From assembly GCF_030811455.1 (NCBI RefSeq), contig NZ_JAUSQU010000001.1, positions 5,022,001 to 5,086,000 of the forward strand: DNA of 64,000 bases, read 5' to 3'. Source of the DNA: Streptosporangium lutulentum. GTDB taxonomy: Bacteria; Actinomycetota; Actinomycetes; Streptosporangiales; Streptosporangiaceae. Positions 53,244-61,849 of the stretch are shown here, one piece after another. The translations under genes were made by a program, and so were the position numbers. Positions within the stretch are counted from its first letter, which is position 1. The number at the start of each line of letters is the position of its first letter. The notes beneath the pieces were generated by a model, which saw only the letters and a program-made list of their open reading frames with translations, was not told the origin of the DNA and ran no database searches.

Positions 53244-53610
53244 CGGACGCGGGAGGGCGGGAGGCGCCGTTCACCGTAAGCCGCTCCTTCTCGATCTCCC
53301 TGCTCAGGAAGAAGTTCAACGCCGTCCGGATGGTCGCGATCGCCGCGAGCTGCCCTATCTGCGTGAAGGTCGGCGCGATGGCCGTACGCAGCACGTCGCC
53401 GGCCAGCTGGAACTCCAGACCCAGCGCGAGGAACCGTCCCAGGAACAGGCGCACGGCGATGAACCCGTTATCGCCGTGCCGCCGGAAGGCGACCAGCAGA
53501 AAGCGCACGAACGCCACCGCCGCGCCGGCGAAGATGATCAACGCGCCGACCGCCTCGACGAGGCGGACCAGCAGGTTGACGATCTCCCGGAGGGTTTCCT
53601 CGGTAAGAGA
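53227..53610 (-). pseudogene. DUF1622-family membrane protein, 5' end lost to IS607
   Basis: The frame encodes a DUF1622 protein (LVRLVEAVGALIIFAGAAVA, FLGRFLALGLEFQLAGDVL, IRTALNFFLSREI). Upstream it continues as SLTEETLREIVNLL and then meets TGA at 53611-53613, where sequence belonging to the transposon begins. No ATG, GTG or suitable start precedes the conserved N-terminal helix. The TTG at 53541 would delete that helix. So the start and promoter were replaced by the element. Confidence 0.7.
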
Positions 53611-53760
53611 TCAAGCATGTGCTGCTGATTACCGTTCCTATTCAGTAAGCAGGAGTGAGTCTTGGACCCATTCCTGATCGCTGCGCGCATCCCGAACGGT
53701 TGTGGATGCACTGGTCGCCCGCGTACCTGATTGTGTCCCTGTCCGGGCGCGTGCATCGTG
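53601..53760 (-). ncRNA. predicted omega/reRNA of the TnpB element
   Basis: TnpB guide RNAs are made from the 3' end of tnpB into the element's end, with the guide taken from flanking DNA. The distal tnpB codons here (after the last RuvC Asp) are low-complexity, and an inverted CGGTAA/TTACCG pair spans 53601-53634. Position inferred from the family; the structure was not computed. Confidence 0.35.
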
Positions 53761-55320
53761 TGCACGGTCCGTGACAGGGCGGCGGGTTTCCTCACCCCCA
53801 AGAGCCTCCGCTCGGGCCTGGACGGTCCGATGCCCGTAACGATCACTCTGGTCGTTACGGGGCGGTGCCGTCCGTCGCCGGATCGGATGCCCCTGGGCGC
53901 GTCGGCCGATGGCGATGCTCGCAGCATCGTGCCGGCTGGTCTTCCGGGTGGGGGCGTGCAGGGGCTTTTGCCAGTGCTGCGCCCCCCACCTGCTGGTATA
54001 CGCCGGATCAACGGCGATGATCGTAATGCCGGTGGCGTCGGCCATCGAGGTCAGCCGGGCACGGAGCCTGCCCGTGGGCATACCGGAGATGAGCTGCCGA
54101 AAGCGGCGCTTACGGCCGTGCTTCTCCCGGGTCGTGGAATCGCCGAAGTCCAGGTCCTCGACCGCGATGGCGGTAACGCCGCAGGTCTGTGCCCAGTTCA
54201 GCAGCCGAGACAGGGCATGCCGCACCTGGGCGTCACGATGATCGGCGGTGCCAGACACGTCGTAGAAGAACCGGCGGGGTTGTGCGACCGGGTTGCCGCG
54301 CGGGTCGAGCCGCCAGGCGGCGAGGTGGTCGGCATTGGTGTCCACGCCGATCACGCCCCGGGCGAGCGCGGTCGGCATGGAGACGGTGGCCACGACGGGG
54401 AAGGTCCAGGAGGCGTCGAGGTACCAGCGCTGCCGGGCCACGTCATAGTGGATGCGGTAGGCCACAGCCCGGCCGGCTTCCACCCGGTCGGCCCACTCGG
54501 TACCCCGGTGCGGGAACGACACCTTCGCGGCCAGCATGTACCGGCCGTGCGGGGTGTTGGCCAGGTCGGCGAGCGGCGCGGGCAGCTTGATGCGGACCTC
54601 GCCGTCGGGCGTGATCCGGATCGTCTCGTTGCCGAATCGCTTGCCGGACTCCCCGTCAGCGGACAGAAACCAGCGTGTGGTCTGCCACTTCTCACGCCAC
54701 TCGGGCTCGGTGAGCCGGGCCGCGTCCAGGTGGTGGCGGGTGTTGGCCATCTTGCGCCCGCCCCGCGCCACGTGCACGACACCGGCCGCACGGTCCGCCC
54801 GGACCTCGTCGAGGCGGTCTTCCAAGACTGCCAGGCGGCGCCTCTTGTGGAACCACTCTCCCTTGGACCGGTAACCACCGGGGGCCCGGGTGGAGCCTTT
54901 CTCACCGATGGGCAACGACAGGCGGTGCGCGACGGTTTTGACGCCGGCCTCCAGCGACTGAAGATGCGAGGCCTGCCCGCGCCGGGCGAGCGCCCACTGA
55001 TCGTGTGTCGCCTTCGTGATGCTCCCGGCCCACCGCGACGACGACACCGCGGTCAGGTTCCGCTTGCGTTCCGCCCACGTGGTGGTGGAGTGCTCCAGCC
55101 CGTCCGCGCAGCGCGCCTTGAGGTCCTGCGACGCCAGCGACCCCAGATGCGCGCCGACCAGACGCAGGACCTTCTCATCGTGCAAGGTCAGGTTCTTGAG
55201 GCGGTCGCGTATCGACACCCCGGACGGCCCGGGGGCGATGAACGGCGGGGCGATGGTGCGGAGCCGTTTGCCGGGCTGTTCGCCGGACTGTCTACCGGGC
55301 TGTTTGCCGGGCTCAGTCAC
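53638..55320 (-). CDS. tnpB: TnpB RNA-guided nuclease (IS607-associated)
   Basis: 560 residues from GTG 55320. The RuvC acids are visible: Asp in GVIGVDTNADHLAAW, Glu in AIAVEDLDFGD, Asp in TSRHDAASIAIG. The usual CxxC zinc ribbon is replaced by VDPAYTSRWGAQHW, as in the actinobacterial Cys-less group. About 80 low-complexity residues follow the last Asp. Known TnpBs cleave DNA next to a transposon-adjacent motif using an omega RNA. The catalytic residues look intact. Confidence 0.9.
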   Translation of the reverse strand: MTEPGKQPGRQSGEQPGKRLRTIAPPFIAPGPSGVSIRDRLKNLTLHDEKVLRLVGAHLGSLASQDLKARCADGLEHSTTTWAERKRNLTAVSSSRWAGSITKATHDQWALARRGQASHLQSLEAGVKTVAHRLSLPIGEKGSTRAPGGYRSKGEWFHKRRRLAVLEDRLDEVRADRAAGVVHVARGGRKMANTRHHLDAARLTEPEWREKWQTTRWFLSADGESGKRFGNETIRITPDGEVRIKLPAPLADLANTPHGRYMLAAKVSFPHRGTEWADRVEAGRAVAYRIHYDVARQRWYLDASWTFPVVATVSMPTALARGVIGVDTNADHLAAWRLDPRGNPVAQPRRFFYDVSGTADHRDAQVRHALSRLLNWAQTCGVTAIAVEDLDFGDSTTREKHGRKRRFRQLISGMPTGRLRARLTSMADATGITIIAVDPAYTSRWGAQHWQKPLHAPTRKTSRHDAASIAIGRRAQGHPIRRRTAPPRNDQSDRYGHRTVQARAEALGGEETRRPVTDRAHDARARTGTQSGTRATSASTTVRDARSDQEWVQDSLLLTE

Positions 55321-55891
55321 CGGCTACCGCCGCTTCCAAGGCAGCCTTGGCCCGGTTCTTCGCGGAGCGGCGCCCGTACCGGCGGGCACAGAACGAGGTC
55401 AAGACCTCGGCCATGTCGCGCACCAGGTCGTCGTCGACCTCGCCGTCATCCAGCACGACCAGGCGACGGCCCGTGGCCGACAGGGCGGCTTCGATCAGCT
55501 CTACGTTCATCCGCCCGAGCCGGTCCTGGTGCTCCACGACCACCGTGGTCACCTCCGGATCGGCCGGCAGCCGTTTCGCCTTCGCGCGGCCGCCGTTCAT
55601 CCCGGAGCCGGTCTCGGACTCGATCCGCACGACCCGGTGACCGCCCCGCGCGGCCCACTGGGCCAGCCGGGAGACCTGCCGCTCCAGGTCAGCCTTCTGC
55701 TCCTGCGATGACACGCGGGCATACAGGCCCACCCCACCCGTCGCGGGAGGTGAGGAGGAGTTCGCCTCGATGTTCACCAGGATCGTGTGCTGCACCCGCT
55801 CGGCGGGCACCGGCAGCGTGCCCTCACGGAACCAGCGGTAGGCGGTATGCGGGTGCACGCCGTTCGCTATCGCCCATTCCTTGAGGTTCAT
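55313..55891 (-). CDS. tnpA: IS607-type serine recombinase TnpA
   Basis: 192 residues from ATG 55891. The MerR-type HTH (MNLKEWAIANGVHPHTAYRW) is followed by a resolvase domain (GLYARVSSQEQKADLERQV; the Ser is the nucleophile), EHQDRLGRMNVELIEAAL and a terminal FCARRYGRRSAKNRAKAAL. The HTH lies before the catalytic domain, which is diagnostic of IS607. It overlaps the tnpB start by 8 nt. Confidence 0.93.
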   Translation of the reverse strand: MNLKEWAIANGVHPHTAYRWFREGTLPVPAERVQHTILVNIEANSSSPPATGGVGLYARVSSQEQKADLERQVSRLAQWAARGGHRVVRIESETGSGMNGGRAKAKRLPADPEVTTVVVEHQDRLGRMNVELIEAALSATGRRLVVLDDGEVDDDLVRDMAEVLTSFCARRYGRRSAKNRAKAALEAAVAGD

Positions 55892-55931
55892 GCCGTGACC
55901 GTAACACCAGCTCAGAGGCTGCAGTACACAC

Positions 55932-55945
55932 TTGAGTCGACTCAA
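55932..55945. promoter_or_regulatory. perfect 14-bp palindrome near the IS607 end
   Basis: TTGAGTCGACTCAA lies 41 nt upstream of the tnpA start. It may be the binding site of the TnpA helix-turn-helix or part of the recombination site. Confidence 0.4.
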
Positions 55946-55983
55946 CCCTGAGCAGTTACCAACCCCTCGGTTCAGGGGCCTAA

Positions 55984-56009
55984 CCGGAGGGTACGATCTG
56001 CCCCTCCGG
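55984..56009 (-). terminator. stem-loop after nhaA
   Basis: CCGGAGGG (55984-55991) and CCCTCCGG (56002-56009) with a 10-nt loop, 5 nt past the NhaA stop. Confidence 0.6.
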
Positions 56010-56014
56010 ACGGC

Positions 56015-57904
56015 CTACGACCTGATCGCCGCGCGCGCGTGGGCCGCCCGCACCGCGGCGGAGAGCGTGGCGATGTCGTAGGCGCCCCGGTGCCGCTGCC
56101 CGTTGAGGAAGAACGTCGGGGTGCCCGACACCCCGCTCAGGTCGGCGGAGTCCACGTCCTCCGCGATCCGAGCGGTCCCGAGGTGCTCTCGCAGATCACG
56201 GTGGAAGCGTTCGGTGTCGAGACCGAGCTCCGCGGCATGGCGGAGCAGATCGCGTACACCCAGATCGCCCTGGTCCTCCAGCAGCCGGTCGTGCATCTCC
56301 CAGAACGCCCCCTGTTCGGCCGCCGCCTCGGACGCCTCGGCGGCCAGCTGCGCGTTCGGGTGGACGTCGCTGAGCGGCAGGTGCCGCCAGACGTAACGGA
56401 CGTCGCCGAAGTTGGCGAGCAGCTCGCGGACGACGGCTTCCGCCTGTCCGCAGTAGGGACATTCGAAGTCCCCGTACTCGACCACCGTCACGGGGGCGTC
56501 CATGGGCCCGCGCACGTGGTCGCGGCGTGAGTCGACCGGGGCGACCAGATCGACGAGGGACTCGGCCGTCCCGAACAGCGCGCGGATCCGGGCGCGCAAC
56601 GGGAGGAACCCGGTCACCCGGGCGGTCACCCAGGTCAGGACGGACGCGCAGATCGCCGCGCTGAGCACGCCGACCTTCGCCTCCTCCAGCTCGGCACCGC
56701 TGAAGGCGATGCTCGCGACGAGCAGGGAAACGGTGAAGCCGATACCGGCGATCGTGCCGCCGCCCAGGACGGCGGCCCAGCCCACCGGCGGGCGCAGCCG
56801 GCCACGGCTCAGCCGCGTGACGAGCCACGAGACCCCGACGACCCCGACCGGTTTCCCCAGGACGTAGCCGAGCAGGATCCCGATCGTGATCGGCGAGGTG
56901 AAGGCGCGAGAGAGCAGGGCGCCATTGATCACGATCCCGATGTTGGAGAGCGCGAACAGCGGCACGATCACGTAGCTGGTCCACGGATGGTAGAGCTGCT
57001 GCAACCGCTCGTTCGGCGAGAGCGCCGACGCGAGCCCTATCTGGGCCGAACGTGCGAGCTCCGGGGTGGGTTGCTCGCGGAACAGCCTGAACAGGCCGCT
57101 CGCGCGTTCGAGGTCGCTGCGTGCCGCCGGGTACGCGTAGGTCAGCAGCCCCATCGCCAGGCCGACGACGAGCGGATCGACGCCGGATTTGAAGAGCGCC
57201 ACCCATGTGGCCGCTCCGAGCAGCACGTACACCAGTCCGTAGCGCACCCTGTTGGCCCGCACGAGCAGGGTCACGCCGAAGATCCCGAGTGCGGCCATGA
57301 GCGTCGGCAGCGCGATGTGACCGCTGTAGACGATCACGATGACGCCGAGCGCGACGATGTCGTCGACGACGCTGATGTTGAGCATGAAGGCGCGCAGGCG
57401 TTCGGGGAAGCGGGTCCCGACGAGCGCGAGGATCCCGAGCGCGAACGCCGTGTCCGTCGACATCGCCGCGCCCCAGCCGTGCGCGGAGGGCCGCCCGGCG
57501 TTTACCGCGAGATAGATCACAACAGGAACGATCATTCCGCCGATGCCCACCAGGAGCGGCAGGGCCGTCCGCCGCCGCTCGCGCAGCTCCCCCATGTCGA
57601 ACTCGCGGCGGGCCTCCAGCCCGATGACGAAGAAGTAGAACGTCATCAGCCCGTTGTTCATCCAGTGACGCAGATCCTGCGATACGGCCATGTCGCCCAG
57701 GCGGATCGAGAGAGGCATCCCCCAGAAGGACTCGTACGACGACAGGTCCGTGTTCGCCCACAGGAGCGCGAGGAGCGTCGCGATGAGCAGGAGTGCGGCA
57801 CTGCCGGTCTCGGTGCGAAGGAAATCACGCAGGGGTGTCTGGAGGTTGCGCGCCCATGCGGTCCGCCCCGAGAAGGGTGAGCCGGCTGCTTGCGGTCCCG
57901 TCAT
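56015..57904 (-). CDS. nhaA: Na+/H+ antiporter NhaA fused to a DsbA-like domain
   Basis: 629 residues from ATG 57904. The first about 400 residues are NhaA, with about 12 TM helices. The ion-site Asp pair is in [15 protein letters not shown] and the pore motif in [15 protein letters not shown]. From about 440 on is a soluble thioredoxin/DsbA-like domain ([19 protein letters not shown] with a CPYC active site, then [10 protein letters not shown] with the cis-Pro). NhaA-DsbA fusions occur in actinobacteria. The role of the redox domain is not established. It should lie on the face of the membrane reached by the C-terminus. Confidence 0.93.
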   Translation of the reverse strand: MTGPQAAGSPFSGRTAWARNLQTPLRDFLRTETGSAALLLIATLLALLWANTDLSSYESFWGMPLSIRLGDMAVSQDLRHWMNNGLMTFYFFVIGLEARREFDMGELRERRRTALPLLVGIGGMIVPVVIYLAVNAGRPSAHGWGAAMSTDTAFALGILALVGTRFPERLRAFMLNISVVDDIVALGVIVIVYSGHIALPTLMAALGIFGVTLLVRANRVRYGLVYVLLGAATWVALFKSGVDPLVVGLAMGLLTYAYPAARSDLERASGLFRLFREQPTPELARSAQIGLASALSPNERLQQLYHPWTSYVIVPLFALSNIGIVINGALLSRAFTSPITIGILLGYVLGKPVGVVGVSWLVTRLSRGRLRPPVGWAAVLGGGTIAGIGFTVSLLVASIAFSGAELEEAKVGVLSAAICASVLTWVTARVTGFLPLRARIRALFGTAESLVDLVAPVDSRRDHVRGPMDAPVTVVEYGDFECPYCGQAEAVVRELLANFGDVRYVWRHLPLSDVHPNAQLAAEASEAAAEQGAFWEMHDRLLEDQGDLGVRDLLRHAAELGLDTERFHRDLREHLGTARIAEDVDSADLSGVSGTPTFFLNGQRHRGAYDIATLSAAVRAAHARAAIRS

Positions 57905-58119
57905 TCCGTAATTCTTTACCACCCGAAAAACGACCTCACGGCGCCCTGCCACCGATCCCCCGATCCGGATGCGCCCGATCTCGCCGAAGCCTGCCGACGA
58001 GCTCGGACGCGTGTTCCCCCTGCCGGCCGTCGAGGGCGCCCATCGGACCGGCCCGCCGGGCGTCCTCACGCCGCGGGTCATGCCGGGCGCCCTCGCGCCA
58101 TGGGCCATTCCGGGCGCCC

Positions 58120-58163
58120 AAGGCCGCGGCCCGGAAGTCCTGGGACTTCCGGGCCGCGGCCTT
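58120..58163 (-). terminator. 21-bp stem-loop after the His-rich protein gene
   Basis: Arms 58120-58140 and 58143-58163 (core GGCCGCGGCCCGGAAGTCC) are exact complements with a 2-nt gap. The stem is 24 nt past the stop at 58188. Confidence 0.8.
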
Positions 58164-58187
58164 GCTCACCGGATCGCTTTTCTGTGC

Positions 58188-58679
58188 TCAGTGCCCGTGA
58201 CCGTGGTCGCCGGAGTTCCCATGACCGTGGTCGTTGGAGTTTCCGTGACCGTGGTCGCCGGAGTTCCCATGACCGTGGTCATTGGAATTCCCGTGGCCGT
58301 GGTCGCCGGAGTTTCCGTGGTGCCGGTGGCCGGAGAGGTGCCCGCGGTCGAAGCCGAGACGCCGGACGGCGGCGTTCGTCAGGCGCTTCCATTTGCCGTC
58401 GTGCCATTTGTAGAAGTGGTCGCCGTCGAAGCGGTAGCGGTCGCCGTGGACCACGAGGTAAAGATCGCCGTATCTGCTGTAGCGGTTCCACCACCGGTGA
58501 CCGTCCCAGCTGCGGCTTTCCTGCTTCACCGCCTCGTGCCGGACGGCGGCGGCACCGGTGGCGCTCCCACTCTCGTATGTGGTGGCCGCCGAGGCGGCGC
58601 CGCCGGCGGCGAAAAGGATCCCACCTGTGATCGCGAGGGTGGCGGTCGCGGTTGCCAGACGACGAGTGACCTTGCTCAT
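58188..58679 (-). CDS. secreted protein with His/Asp/Asn-rich octapeptide repeats
   Basis: 163 residues. A signal peptide ends near residue 32 (ASAATTY). A middle region (SRYGDLYLVVHGDRYRFDGD, HFYKWHDGKWKRL) looks like a small beta fold. The C-terminus has five octapeptides alternating SGDHGHGN and SNDHGHGN, ending in HGH. The underlying DNA is a 24-bp repeat. His/Asp-rich tails of this kind often bind Ni, Zn or Cu; metal binding is inferred. AAGGAG lies 10 nt before the ATG. Confidence 0.75.
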   Translation of the reverse strand: MSKVTRRLATATATLAITGGILFAAGGAASAATTYESGSATGAAAVRHEAVKQESRSWDGHRWWNRYSRYGDLYLVVHGDRYRFDGDHFYKWHDGKWKRLTNAAVRRLGFDRGHLSGHRHHGNSGDHGHGNSNDHGHGNSGDHGHGNSNDHGHGNSGDHGHGH

Positions 58680-59064
58680 GATCGTGTTACTCCTTGGGTT
58701 CGCGCTGGTCCAGTGGTTCCAGGCGATAGGCGTGCTCTGTGTTACGCAGGTATCAACCCGGCACGTATCCCATATAGTCCCAATCATCCCATGATGTGAC
58801 GTTACTCACCGAATGTCCGAATTTGCCCGTGGCCATCAGGCCGCTCATCCACCACGGACACCACCCATGACCCACCGAGATCGCCATCGACGTATCCACC
58901 CCATTCGGTGCGAACCCCTCCGCCCAGACGGCTTCTCGCCGCCTTGCCGTGACGCGTGAGGCATGCGCGGCAACGGACCGTTTCCCATCCGGAAGCGTGA
59001 TGTGGCGCCAAAAGGGGCAAGCGGCTAGGGACAGGGATTCCGCACCGGGGAAGGATTCGAGGTC
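58680..59064. other. divergent promoter region
   Basis: 385 nt between divergent genes, with lower GC around 58730-58830. It must hold both promoters. No palindromic operator stands out and no small gene is convincing. Confidence 0.4.
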
Positions 59065-60384
59065 ATGACCAACCGGCAGAGAGTCGTCATCGCGGGCGGG
59101 GGCTTCGCGGGGTTCAACGCCGCACGGACCCTTTCGCGGATCGCCCGGGGCGCGGTCGAGATCGTCCTGATCAACCCGAACGACTACTTCCTCTACCTGC
59201 CGCTGCTGCCCGAGGTGGCGGCGGGGATCCTCGACCCACGCAAGGTCGCGATCCCGCTGACCTGCTGCGACCGGCTGGGGGTCCGGCACCTGCTCGCCAC
59301 CGTGGACTCCGTGGACGCGCAGGAGCGAACGGTGAGATGCACCGACGCCGAGGGCAACCACCGCGACCTCCGCTACGACCGCCTCGTGGTCGCGGTCGGC
59401 AGCGTCAACAAGCTGCTGCCCGTCCCGGGACTGGCCGAGTACGCGCACGGCTTCCGCAGCATCAACGAGGCGCTCTACCTGCGCGACCATCTCATCCGCC
59501 AGATCGAGCTCGCCGAGGCCGACGAGCCCGGGGAGCGGGCGGCGCGCTGCACGTTCGTCGTCGTGGGAGCCGGATACACCGGGACCGAGGTGGCCGCGCA
59601 GGGCCAGCTCCTGACCCTCGACGCGCGCGAGCGCCGGCCGGGCCTGCGCGACCAGCCGCTCCGCTGGATCCTCGCCGACCTCGCTCCGCGCATCCTGCCG
59701 GAACTGGACGAGCGCCTGTCGCGGATCGCCCACCACACCCTGTCCGAGCGCGGCATGGAGATCCGTACCGGCACCAGCGTGGCCGAGGCGACCGCCGAGG
59801 GCGTCAAGCTCTCCACCGGAGAGTTCGTGCCGACCCGCTCGCTGATCTGGTGCGTGGGCGTGCGGCCCGACCCGCTCGTGGATTCGCTGGGACTGCCCAC
59901 CGTGAAAGGGCGGCTGCTGGTGGACGAATACCTCAACGTGCCCGGCCACCCGGAGATCTTCGCCTGCGGGGACGCGGCCGCGGTCCCGGACCTGACCAGG
60001 CCGGGCGCCTACACCGCGATGACCGCCCAGCACGCCACCCGCCAGGGCAGGCGCGCCGCGCGCAACGTCGCCGCCTCCTACGGCCACGGAGAGCGCAAGC
60101 CGTACAAGCACAGCGACCTGGGATTCGTCGTCGACCTGGGCGACGCCGCGGCCGCGGCCAACCCGCTGGGCGTGCCGCTGTCCGGCCTCGTCGCCAAGGC
60201 GGTGACCCGCGGTTACCACCTGCTGGCCATCCCCGGCGGCCGGGCGCGCATCGCCGGAAGCTGGCTGCTGGACGCGCTGTTGCCGCGCCAGACGGTGCAG
60301 CTGGGCGTGGTCCGCCCCGGGGAGGTCCCCCTCGACAGCGCCTCTCCCGAGGCTTCCCTCACCGAGGCCTCCTCCAGACGCTGA
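59065..60384 (+). CDS. type II NADH dehydrogenase-like FAD oxidoreductase
   Basis: 439 residues. FAD-binding VVIAGGGFAGFNAARTL (7-23), NAD-binding VVVGAGYTGTEVAAQ, and the second FAD motif EIFACGDAAAVPD are all present. The order and length match NDH-2. An amphipathic C-terminus would attach it to the membrane, where it passes electrons from NADH to menaquinone. A GAGG tract precedes the ATG. Confidence 0.88.
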   Translation: MTNRQRVVIAGGGFAGFNAARTLSRIARGAVEIVLINPNDYFLYLPLLPEVAAGILDPRKVAIPLTCCDRLGVRHLLATVDSVDAQERTVRCTDAEGNHRDLRYDRLVVAVGSVNKLLPVPGLAEYAHGFRSINEALYLRDHLIRQIELAEADEPGERAARCTFVVVGAGYTGTEVAAQGQLLTLDARERRPGLRDQPLRWILADLAPRILPELDERLSRIAHHTLSERGMEIRTGTSVAEATAEGVKLSTGEFVPTRSLIWCVGVRPDPLVDSLGLPTVKGRLLVDEYLNVPGHPEIFACGDAAAVPDLTRPGAYTAMTAQHATRQGRRAARNVAASYGHGERKPYKHSDLGFVVDLGDAAAAANPLGVPLSGLVAKAVTRGYHLLAIPGGRARIAGSWLLDALLPRQTVQLGVVRPGEVPLDSASPEASLTEASSRR

Positions 60385-60508
60385 CGGAGCCGGCCCGGCG
60401 CTCGGCGTCCCGGGCCGGTGCGAGTCGCGGCGAGGGCGATGAGAGGCGAGCGCCTGCGGGGTCACCTCGACGCCCGGCGTCTCGTCGGCACCGCCGCCGG
60501 CCGTGGCG

Positions 60509-61555
60509 TCACGGCTTCAGTTCCAGCACCAGGTTGAACGGCGTGGCGGTCGCCTTACGCATCCGGGTGAACCCCGCCCGCGCGGCCACCTCGAACAACC
60601 GCTCCGGCCCCGCCTGGGCGCCCAGCGCCTCCGGGCCGTCCTGCGAGAGCGCGCCGGGCACGCAGACCGTGGCCGAGCCGTTGAAGTAGAGGCGGCCCAC
60701 CGGGTTGAGGTCGTCGGGCAGCCGGCCGTACGCGAACGGCTCGACCAGCAGCACGGTGCCGTCGGGCGCGAGAGTCGAATGGATGTGCCGCAGTGCGGCC
60801 TCGGGATCCCCCATGTCGTGCAGGCAGTCGAACAGGCAGGCCAGGTCGTAGCCGGTCCCGGGATAGTCGTCGGCGTAGGCCGTCTCGAAACTCACCCGGT
60901 CCGCCACCCCGGCCCGTGCGGCCAGCTCACGGGCCCGCACGATCGAGGCCTCGTGGGCGTCGAAGCCTGTGAAGGAGGAGTTCGGGTACGCCCGCGCCAT
61001 CACCAGGGTCGAGGACCCGTGCCCGCAACCGACGTCGACCACCCGGGCACCGCCGGTCAGCCGGTCCTTGACCCCCATGAGCGCGGGAATCCAGCTGGTC
61101 GAGAGGTTGGCGGCGTATCCCGGGCGGAAGAATCGTTCGGTGCCGTCGAACAACGCCCGATCGTGGTCGCCCCAGGCCAGACCGCCGTCACCTCGATACG
61201 CCTCCACGAGCTTGGCCTCGTCGCGGTACACGGAAGAGATCATTTCGGCGATCCCGATCATGAACACCGCGCTGGAGTCGTCGGCGAACACGGTGGCCTG
61301 CTCGTCGCTCAGCGTGTAGGCGCCGTCGTCGTAGGAGACGTATCCGGCGGCGGCCTGGGCCGCGAGCCATTCGGCGATCAGCCGCTCGTTGGTGCCGGTG
61401 CGCCGGGCCAGCTCGCCGGCACTGAGCGGGCCCGCCCCGGCCATCGCCTTCCACAGGCCCAGCCGGTCGCCGAGCATGACCGTCGCCGTTCCGAACGCGG
61501 CCCCCATGTCGAGCACGACCTGATCCACAAGCTTCCGCAGCCTGGTTTCGTCCAT
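60509..61555 (-). CDS. class I SAM methyltransferase with N-terminal winged helix
   Basis: 348 residues from ATG 61555 (GAGGGGG upstream). The N-terminal winged helix (LGLWKAMAGAGPLSAGELAR, then NERLIAEWLAAQAAAGYV) is followed by a Rossmann domain with motif I VVDVGCGHGSSTLVMA and LACLFDCLHDMGDPEAAL. It matches the Rv2258c-like group. The substrate is unknown. Divergent from an MFS gene. Confidence 0.88.
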   Translation of the reverse strand: MDETRLRKLVDQVVLDMGAAFGTATVMLGDRLGLWKAMAGAGPLSAGELARRTGTNERLIAEWLAAQAAAGYVSYDDGAYTLSDEQATVFADDSSAVFMIGIAEMISSVYRDEAKLVEAYRGDGGLAWGDHDRALFDGTERFFRPGYAANLSTSWIPALMGVKDRLTGGARVVDVGCGHGSSTLVMARAYPNSSFTGFDAHEASIVRARELAARAGVADRVSFETAYADDYPGTGYDLACLFDCLHDMGDPEAALRHIHSTLAPDGTVLLVEPFAYGRLPDDLNPVGRLYFNGSATVCVPGALSQDGPEALGAQAGPERLFEVAARAGFTRMRKATATPFNLVLELKP

Positions 61556-61849
61556 TGGAGCCCCCTCACGAAGCCGTCCGGCAGAAGCCGAGAGCCGTCC
61601 CCGGTGACTACTGCCCGAGCGTATCGGCGGCCTCGCACGCCTTCTCAAAACGGACACTTAACATCGAGTAATGGCTCACCCAGACGAATGTGACCGTTGT
61701 TTTACCCGCTCGGAGGGGGCACACGGGAGATCGTCGCCGTGATCCCGGCGCGGAGTGGCACCCCGCCCGCGGTACGGCACAAAAAACCTCTTGAATAGGA
61801 TCGCCGGAAGTACCAGATACCGGCGACCCTGAAATCGAGGCCCCAGCAG

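Larger units (their letters stand above)
53611..55983 (-). mobile_element. IS607-type element (TnpA serine recombinase + TnpB)
   Basis: It contains an IS607-type MerR-HTH serine recombinase gene followed by and overlapping a tnpB gene. There are no terminal inverted repeats and no target duplication, as is normal for this family. The left end is placed at the junction with the truncated DUF1622 frame (53610/53611, with an uncertainty of about 10 nt). The right end lies between 55892 and the NhaA terminator at 55984 and is not resolved. Confidence 0.85.

Noticed and set aside
53731..55884. 717-codon plus-strand frame across the IS607 element
   Set aside because: Antisense to tnpB and tnpA, which carry clear catalytic motifs.
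57969..58799. 276-codon plus-strand frame with VTVVAGVP repeats
   Set aside because: It is the complement of the His-rich octapeptide repeats of the secreted protein on the minus strand.
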